From Halisarca cf. caerulea (lineage: Eukaryota > Porifera > Demospongiae > Chondrillida > Halisarcidae): 22,500 bases of DNA. Numbering within the stretch: the stretch's first letter is position 1; the number at the start of each line of letters is the position of its first letter. The stretch is from contig CAUJGJ010000005.1 of the NCBI GenBank assembly GCA_963170055.1, forward strand, positions 367,901-390,400, read 5' to 3'. A model generated the notes under the pieces. It saw only the letters and a program-made list of their open reading frames with translations, had not been told where the DNA came from and made no database searches. The position numbers and the translations under genes were made by a program. Shown here piece after piece: positions 9,692 through 18,200 of this stretch.

Positions 9692-11726
9692 TCAGCTGCT
9701 CCACCACAGTTCACCTCGATCGTGTATATCAACATAACTCGAATTCTGTAGGGAGTCTTGTACAGAATGATCATCTCGAACACTTGCATCGAGAAGTACA
9801 TCATGTTTGCTACAACAAGTGTACATGGTTCCTCTTTTGCATACTTTCAGTTTGCAGTAGAAAAAAAGCTTTCTCCCCAAGTACATGACAGGGTATATAG
9901 CTGGAATAAATATACCCACCAAGTACAGTGACTGAAGAGCAGCCATGTGAGGGTCATCGCCACTTGAGTTAAATTAATGTATACAGCCAACAAAGTAATG
10001 GCAGTCATGTGTGAGTAGATCAGAGTGTCCAGGACGTTAATCCAATTTTTGATATTGGGCTGAAGTAGTGAGTGGAGCAACAGTATGCCGAGGCAGAGAG
10101 CAGCTAGCACAGCAAATCCTGCTGCTCGACTACCCACTAAATTCCACACCATTAGTATGCCTATTCTAGCAAATAAAATCACTCCAGCGAAAAAACGATA
10201 TTTATGCTTATAGCTACTTTGAAAAAGATCTGCAAACAATTGTACTTTTGGAGTGTTAAACATCCCAAAAACTTTGTACCTGAATATGGTGCGTAAGATT
10301 GCAAATCGAGAGTGGATTGCAATCTGTTGAATCTGATGAAGCGATGGATATACAAGTAGCAGGACTACAGGAGGTAGGATGATGAACAGAATGAAGACCA
10401 AAGTAAAAGAGCTGTATACAATATGCTTTCGTCCTGGTAGTAGGGCATGTTACCTTGCAAGCGCACTAGTTCAACCGAAGGTGCATTGGGATTGCTGGAA
10501 ATGATTACACTTCGTCCGAAAAGGTTGCCACAGTAACTGAGAAAACGCGAGTAGACTAGTACAAAGAAAGCAGCTAAACCATGGAGAGCTGATGAGAATG
10601 AAAATCGTTGAATCATCCAAGTACGAATAGGCTGGCATTTACTAGCCACTTGCTGTTTTTGCTGTTGTTCTTGCTGTTGTTGCTGTTGTTCTTGTTGTTC
10701 TTGCTGTTGTTGCTGTTGTTCTTGTTGTTCTTGCTGTTGTTCTTGTTGTTCTTGCTGTTGTTGCTGTTGTTCTTGCTGTTGTTCTTGCTGTTGTTGCTGT
10801 TTAGCAGGCAGGCATCGGCAGCTACTGCCCTTGCATTTGTGATACACTAATATAAGTCCAATAACAAACAAGGCAAAAATTCTGGTTGTGGATTTAAAGG
10901 CAATAATATCCAGTACTTCCATATTGCTTCCATTAACAGAGAGGCAAAATGGTGGGAATAAAAAAGACAAAAACTGTAAATTAAAAATTCCGAAGAATGA
11001 AACAAATAGTAGTCTCTGTATGATGCTGCCAGGGTTATTACTAATATAAATGGGACCTGTAGTAGATATGAGAGACGATGCATTCACAACCTGAGCGTAG
11101 AACCAGTATGAAATGAAGGGGCCTGAAAGGAAGTCAATGTTGAAGTAGAGGACTACAAACAACATGACACACAGGGGAACGAACTCCAGAACAATCCAAA
11201 GCAGCCAACCAAACTGACTCAGTGGATCGTTCTTACAGTCCACACAAGGGGCAAGGAAGAGGTTCACTCCGGGTCCATAGCCCTCACGACATTGTCCACA
11301 CAACAGGCCAGTCCTAGTCTTCCCACAAATAAGACGATCGAGTTCTTCGGCTGATCATGATCTGTTGTGAGGAAGCGCTATTTGATCGCGTCCTTCATTG
11401 ACACAATATCCATTAGGACATGTCCCTACGTAGAAGCTAGTGTTACTGCCTGGGCATTCACTTGGATGGTTAGTAGAAAGGACGTATCCAACCCATGTAC
11501 TTCCTCTGATAAAAGCTCTAAGACTTGAAACATTTCTTTCGTCACACCTGACTATCTTGAGATCTTCTTCGGCTGATCCGCATTCGCAACCTCTTTCCTT
11601 GAGATTTATGTATCCAGGAGGGCAACAAAGCGGTAAACGTTTGTTCTCCAACGGTTCCGGTAGCCGAAGCGCATTGACTGGATGTAGACAGCTTAGAATG
11701 CCAATGGCAAGCGTCAATGTACCCAT
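9692..11726 (-). pseudogene. Cys-rich multi-pass membrane protein (sponge-type family), interrupted in three places
   Basis: Minus strand, about 680 codons from ATG at 11724-11726. Order: signal peptide (MGTLTLAIGILSCLHPVNA); Cys-rich ectodomain with CCPPGY, CECG, SECPGSN, VGTCPNGYCVNEG and LLCGQCREGYGPGV; then LAPCVDCKND; then many hydrophobic helices beginning LLWIVLEFVPLCVMLFVVL; a Gln/Glu tract in a cytoplasmic loop; SCGN/YCGNLFGRS and SSNPNAP motifs; more helices; and a hydrophilic tail. The layout suggests a cell-surface receptor-like protein. I associate this CGxC...C..C plus multi-helix layout with large sponge families, but its function is unknown. Three breaks: an in-frame TGA at 11355-11357, a 1-bp-type shift near 10431-10436, and a loss of one T in a T-run near 9971-9973, where the frame passes to FNSSGDDPHMAALQSLYLVG. 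All three could be mutations or sequence errors; otherwise the gene would be intact. I call it a pseudogene with reserve. Confidence 0.65.
10650..10803 (-). repeat. CAG/CAA/GAA tract encoding a Gln-Glu run
   Basis: About 50 codons of mixed CAG and CAA with interspersed GAA and one AAA, encoding Q-runs of two to six broken by single E. It sits in the 9692-11726 coding frame, between the helix ending ILVYHKCKGSSCRCLPAK and the segment VASKCQPIRTW, which I place on the cytoplasmic side. The paralogue at 6548-7735 has no such tract at the matching position (around 7030-7080), so the run was gained after the copies split, or lost in the other. Confidence 0.85.
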
Positions 11727-11880
11727 TTATCTGCGTTTTCATAGAACTAATACTCAAAGTAGTTACAGTACCACTGTACCACACCCCGAGACCGCAGTAG
11801 GTTAAATTCGAGTATCTATGAGTAAACACAGGTTCAGTAGATTATAGATATTCGACCCAACAGCTGCAGACTATAATAGG

Positions 11881-11926
11881 ACTAATAAGACGCGATACAA
11901 ATAGACTAATAAGACGCGATACAAAT
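11881..11926. repeat. 24-bp tandem duplication upstream of the membrane-protein start
   Basis: The unit ACTAATAAGACGCGATACAA followed by ATAG (11881-11904) is repeated immediately, losing identity after 22 bases. It lies about 155 bp upstream of the ATG of the minus-strand gene, where promoter sequence would be expected. Confidence 0.8.
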
Positions 11927-13322
11927 TCCGTTTTGTCTGGGGCGCCAGTTTTATGAGCTAGGCTAGTAAACGCCCCTGAACAATTACACCTCTGACTTGT
12001 ATTGTGTACATCAAATTAGACCAGCTACAATCATTTTAATCTACTTATGCAGAATTCTTCAATCCAGGACCAGGAATCTGCCTGCACCAACAGCTGTTTC
12101 ATCCTTGTCAATGTTTCAATCATTAATGTTGGTGATGAGGTACACATAATCATTATTCTTAATTGGAAAAAAATCAGTAGTATAACTTTAAATTTTATAT
12201 AATTCAATCGACATAACCATATAATAGTAATAATTATAATAGTCAGCAACTGCCGAAAAACATGCACAATCCATGCATGTATAATATGGAATCATACCAA
12301 ATTTTGAAGTCTTCAGTGTCATGATAGCAATGCCGCGCCAACCCTCTCCTCCAATTTATCTGTACCCTGCAACTGCATGTGCATGCATGTTTGACAATGA
12401 TATGTTGATGTGGCCAGTACGCACAGTACATGGTTTCTGAATATGACCTGTTGTAGGGCTAGAATTACTGTAGCTGCCTGCCATCTGCCAACATTGGCCA
12501 TTTGGCTGACCAGTACTTCTCTGCATAGAAAATCTTTGTAACTACAGAAACTGAGAGCTGAGCCTCCAATCTTACCCCTAACCTTAGGCTATAACAATCA
12601 TGCAAGCACATACCAATATCATGTGGTTCAGTGTGTATATATGAATGAACAAAATAAATGATGAACATATTAAATGGCCGAACAATTTTCAAAATGCCCT
12701 ACCAATATATATATATATATAATTCTTGCAGTTGGTCAGCCATTTGTCCTAGCAATGGTCAAATGCTATTCAATTTCTATACCACAGTCAGGCCCAGAGG
12801 TTTGAAGCTACTACATATATATACATATTATATATATATATATTATAAGAAAGTGCCGGGGGATCCTAACCCAGCGTATATTATGGTTACAATGTCCTCC
12901 CATTCATAATACAGTCAAACCTTATAACAATAACACCATTATAGTTCCACTGTTTTGGGCTGCTATAACCAAGTTGTTGCTGTAACCAGCACATTTTGTA
13001 TAGAAACCAGTGAAACAGTTTTCAACGTGTGTTGTTGTAGAGAGAGTGATGTTGTATATATATCCAGTGACCTTGTAAAGAGATTTGACTGCATGTAGTA
13101 GCCTATATTATGAAACTCTAATTACATGAGAATTATGTTCTTTATTTTGCGGTTTCATAAGAAAGTGGTAGGGCCATTGCCCTACCTACATCCCTAGTGG
13201 TTCCTCCAGCCCTGCATGACAGTTGTTGTTGTCTAGAAAATAGTATAATATTATTATAGACTGATAATGCATGCAGTTACTAATAGAACTGCATATTGTA
13301 GAGGAGAGATCATATATATATA
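11927..13322. other. Intergenic stretch, no gene seen
   Basis: No exon-like frame with recognisable product on either strand. Contents: (AT)n tracts near 12702-12722 and 12815-12845, and a CAGTCAAACCTTATAACAAT start near 12912 that resembles the ends of mariner-type MITEs but for which I found no partner end. A short inverted pair (GGCCATTTGGCTGACC near 12497 and GGTCAGCCATTTGTCC near 12733) is too imperfect to call an element. Confidence 0.5.
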
Positions 13323-14297
13323 GACGGTGGAGCCATGCACACGGTGGAGCCATGCACACGGTGGAGCCATACAGACGGTGGAGCCATGCACTAGGTGGAG
13401 CCATGCGCACGGTGGAGCCATGCACACGGTGGAGTGGAACCATGCACACGGTGGAGCCATGCACACACTGGAGCCATGGACATGGTGGCCAGAGCCATGC
13501 AGATGGTGGAGCCATGCACACACTGGAGCCATGCACACGCTGGAGCCATGCACATGGTGGAGCCATGCACATGGTGCATGGCCGGAGCCATGCAGATGGT
13601 GGAGCCATGCACACACTGGAGCCATGCACATGGTGGAGCCATGCACGGTGGAGCCATGCACACGCTGGAGCCATGCACACGGTGGAGCCATGCACACGGT
13701 GGAGCCATGTACACGGTGGAGCCATGCACACGGTGGAGCCATGCACGGTGGAGCCATGGACACAGTGGAACCATGCACACGGTGGAGCCATGCACACGGT
13801 GGAGCTATCACACGGTGGAGCCATGCACACGGTGGAGCCATGCACACGGTGGAGACATGCACACAGTGGAACCATGTACACGCTGGAGCCATGCACACGC
13901 TGGAGCCATGCACACGGTGGAGCCATGCACACAGTGGAGCCATGCACATGGTGGCTGGAGCCATGCAGACGGTGGAGCCATGCACACACTGGAGCCATGC
14001 ACACGGCGGAGCCATGCACGGTGGAGCCATGCACACGGTGGAGCCATGCACGGTGGAGCCATGCACACGGTGGAGCCATGCACACGCTGGAGCCATGCAC
14101 ACGGTGGAGCCATGCACATGGTGGCTGGAGCCATGCATACACTGGAGCCATGCACACGGCGGAGCCATGCACGGTGGAGCCATGCACACGGTGGAGCCAT
14201 GCACACGATGGAGCCATGCACACGGTGGAGCCATGCACACGCTGGAGCCATGCACACGGTGGAGACATGCACACACTGGAGCCATGCAGACGGTGGA
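13323..14297. repeat. Minisatellite, 17-bp unit, roughly 55-60 copies
   Basis: Tandem copies of CACACGGTGGAGCCATG (17 bp) with variants: ACACACTGG, ACACGCTGG, CAGACGGTGG and shortened units reading GCCATGCACGGTGGAGCC. Because 17 is not a multiple of three and the unit has no stop in any frame on either strand, all six frames stay open for hundreds of codons (repeating EPCTRWSHAHGGAMHTV or its frame-mates). These are not genes. There is higher-order structure: CATGGTGGC-type units followed by a CAGAC/CAGAT unit and then an ACACACTGG unit recur near 13485, 13560 and 13945; near 14110 the same marker is followed directly by an ACACTGG unit. The array begins about 135 bp beyond the CHMP7 stop codon. 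Confidence 0.95.
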
Positions 14298-14430
14298 GTG
14301 ACAAACTGACCACTGCTGAGCCACAAATGTGGAATACTTATTGTAACAGTTATAGACATACATACATACGTAGCTGTCTATTAAATTAAATATTGCTTCG
14401 GAAACCAAAGCAGTACACACTGTTACAGGG

Positions 14431-14517
14431 TTATGTAGGCAATACGCAATTGTCGATATGTGGTTCATCTTGAGAGACTGGACTGTGCTTGGGTACCTCA
14501 GGAAGGTTCATAATTTG
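14431..14517 (-). CDS. CHMP7: CHMP7 exon 11 (residues 431-458 and stop)
   Basis: Reads [20 protein letters not shown] then IDNCVLPT and TAA. It is chosen because acceptor CTGTAG gives a phase-0 continuation to a nearby stop. There is no similarity support, so the true last exon could differ. I found no canonical AATAAA before the minisatellite. Confidence 0.65.
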   Translation of the reverse strand, partial: QIMNLPEVPKHSPVSQDEPHIDNCVLPT

Positions 14518-15180
14518 CTACAGTATGAAAAGGATTTTTGTGGAGAGCAAGTAATGAGAAGCTATGTGTATACATATACACTACACAATAGCAGGCAAAA
14601 CAAACATGTGTACGTACGTACTTCAAGAAGTGGCTGATTTTCTGAACCAGACACCTTTTTATCTGAACAAATGGCTGCTTTATCCGGAGCAGGTGTGGAA
14701 TCTTCCACTTTCGGGGCTGCATCAATATACACCATGTAAGAAAATAAAACAGAGAATACGCATACAGTACACATACATGCAGGCTTTCATTATACCAAGT
14801 GTGATACACCTGTAGCATGTACTGAGGAAATGACAGACAACAGATAATGTGCTATCAAAAACTTGACTTACTTGGTACAGCAGGTGGTTTCTCAGAAAGG
14901 GTTAACTGACTCAGCTCCTGTTCCAGTTCATCAATGTCATCACCTCCACCAAGTACTGTGTCTGTTGTGATACAGGGTGTGGGTTGAAATACATAACAAC
15001 GGAGCAACCTACGTACATATGTACATACGAGCGAATATGTATTAATACAAAAAGAGGAAATAAGTATACGCATTAATAGAACATGGACCTAGCCAGGATA
15101 CTATAGGAAATGACTCACTGGCATAAATACTCATGACCATAAGATTAGGGTAGGCATGTATGACAGTGTGTGTGTGTGTG

Positions 15181-15219
<39 letters not shown>

Positions 15220-18200
15220 ACACGTGCATGTGTGTGTGAGTGACACTGTGTATGTATGTGCGCTTGCGCGTTCGTGTGTGTGTGTGTGCGTGTGTGTGTG
15301 TGTGTGTGTGCATGTGTGTGCGTGTGTGTGTGTGTGTGCATGTGTGTGTGTGCATGTGTGAGTGCACATGTACAATGTCATATGTGAATACGTAGGCAAT
15401 CCCTGTACGTACATGCAGATTACAAAAACATGGAGTACTATAATCTCTGTACAAGGTCCAATACCAGAGGTATTGTCAGGTTAGTCAGAAACTTGCTAAA
15501 CTAACCTGACAAGAGCATAGTGTCTGTGATCTGCTGCTGCTCTTCATCAAGCTGTGGAAGTGACCAAGTCCACTTGTGAAATTAGTCAAACGACAAGAAT
15601 CATACACAATGTCATGTTTACAAGATCTGTTCAGCACTATGGAAAAGCTCACAACTGGTCCAGTGAACATTGGCTCAGGAAGCATTTGTATACAGTATGT
15701 ACAAAGCAAACTCACAAGAAAAATATATATAGGTTGAGTATTTACATATTAAGATTTTCATGATTCTTTTTTAAAGCAAAAGGTACAAAACTTGTAAATA
15801 CAATCTTTTTGTGCATTTCTCAAGAATCTCACATTTCAGGCTTTTCTTCATAATAAACAAAGGACAGTGTGGAAATAAGTTAAACAGGGAATGTACACAT
15901 TTCACAAGGAATAAATCTTATTCAATACTTGCTGGGTGATTCGTTAACTATGAAAAGTATTAGTCTACAATAGCTTTGCACAACAGGACACACACACACA
16001 TTTACATACGTACATCTTGAATCTCATCCATAACATCTTCTAGCTCCTCTCTGCTCATGGGCATTGTGTGAAGAGCTGATTTCATAGCCTGCAAGCCACT
16101 AGTGTAGGCTTCCATTACCTTATCCACCAATGAACAGGAGGGTACAAATGTATAAGCAAATGGTGTTCTTGAAAGCAAGAGCAACACGTTACACCATCAC
16201 TATTGAAACTCACCAGTGCATCACTTTCAGCCTGCTGGATTCTACCAAGTATTTGTTCCACATTGTCAATTTTCTTCTGAGCAATATCGACCTTCCTTCT
16301 CTCCGTCATTCCCTTTCTCAACTGACTCTTAGCCTACACAGGTTGTAAAAAGTATTATTCAGCAACGACAGAACAATAACAACACATACGTACATTGGCT
16401 GTCCGTTTAGCCTTTACTTCCATTTTAGCTGCAGCATAATGCCTTTATAAGGAGAGCCATGAAAAAGGTACTAAACATCAACATCAACAACACTGCATGA
16501 AAGCATTTCAACTACAAGTTTCACTAACTTGTCTGCACGCTCTCTGTGATGCTCCAGTTGCTCGGACACGTGCTTGACAGTCTCCTTCAGTCTTCGAAGA
16601 GATGTGCAAACAGTTCATCATACGTACATATACACAGTACATAACATGTACATCGTGAAGTTTGAAAATATGATAACCAACTCACACCAAAATGGCAGTA
16701 TCTGCCTCTGTAAAATTTCTATTGATGAATTTCTCTTTAGAAGAATTGGCAAATTTAACACCCTACAGAGTACATTAACACATGAAACATAAGTACACAT
16801 ATTTATGCCTGTATACATTCATACATATACGTACGTATGTATGCATACATGTATTATATTATTCTCATGTTGTCTCATGTCAAACTGTAGTAGAGATAGG
16901 GATGGCCACTAATGGTCTTAATTGGGCACAATTAATGTTCATTTGAAGGAAGTATCACAACAAAAAATTATTGCCAAGCTGAAAGCAATGTAAGTAATCT
17001 GAGCGCAGTTGCATCGCAGTCTGTGTATACTGTATATATTACATAGTATATCCATAGCAACCAATCCCTGACACTTCCGAAAGTGACCGATTAATTCCCA
17101 GGGTCTTAAATGGCCCGGTCTGTGTATACTGTATACCGTACAGCCAGAAAGGTTGGCAAGAAGAAAATTTGGCGAATTGTGCCCGAATTAAACATTGGCG
17201 GTTTTTACTTTGGCGATTGCCTCCAGGGACACTATAATTATAATCTATCAATAATAAGATGGCTGCAGTAGCACCGGTGCGGTGTGGTCTTAGGGAAGTT
17301 CGAAGATCGAAAAGAGTGTGCACTGCTCGTTCGTTATTGCCGTCATTGTATCGTCGACAACAGAGTATTGGGGCATTCCCCCGCCTAAAATCAGCAGGTT
17401 ACCCCTTGTTTCTTCAAAGATATCCTATGGTTAAGCATACAGTGTAAACTATTTGGTTTCTTCAGCGAAATAGTTGGCAGATTATACTTTGGCGGTGGAC
17501 ACAGAAATCGCCAATTTGCCAAAGTAGATTCCCCGCCAACCTTTTTGGCTATACAGTATATTAGTACGTATATCAATAGCAATCAATCCCTGACAATTTT
17601 CATGATCAATCGGTGGGTTTTATAGCGATTTTTGCTCGGAATTCTCTGCATACGTATGCGCCTCATGGAATCCTACAGCACCTTTAGCAAAGACGCTATA
17701 GGGCTGCAACTTTGTGAGTGATGCTAAGTGTGAGTGATTGTCTTGCTGGTATCAGCATGGATATCACCTTCTCTACATAAGACTGCCTGGGTGGAATCAT
17801 CACGGAAGCATGCAGCACCTGCAACAAGGAGGCTACAGGAATGCTGCTTTGAATAGCAAATTAACCAATACCAATAAAGTCTAGAGCGGAAGAGACCAGA
17901 TTAAGGGTTGGTTATACCCCATTGAAAAACAGGATCATCGGCTGAGATCAGTGAAATCAGTTGAGGAATCTGGCATCGACAACCCTCATCAGTTTTCATA
18001 ATAGATTGCTACAAGGGATTACCACATGACCAACGTTGGTCCAATCCTATAGATTTGGTCTAATCTATGAACTACAATTTTGCTGACATCCTCTACCTGG
18101 CGTATTGCATTCATATGCATACATACATACGTACACGCAAGTACGTAGTAACACCATAAAGCAACCAATTTCTGATGGGAATTTATAGTGTGAGGGAATT

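Noticed and set aside
10608..10850. Plus-strand Leu/Phe-rich frame
   Set aside because: It is the antisense shadow of the Gln/Glu codon tract of the minus-strand membrane protein.
11440..11829. Plus-strand and alternate minus-strand frames over the signal peptide region
   Set aside because: They overlap the well-supported N-terminus of the membrane protein in other frames and show no motif.
12912..13080. Possible further MITE starting CAGTCAAACCTTATAAC
   Set aside because: I could not find a matching inverted end or TA pair, so the boundaries cannot be supported.
13254..14468. Long open frames of 300-400 codons on both strands
   Set aside because: They follow from a 17-bp tandem repeat that lacks stops in every frame; there is no independent coding evidence.
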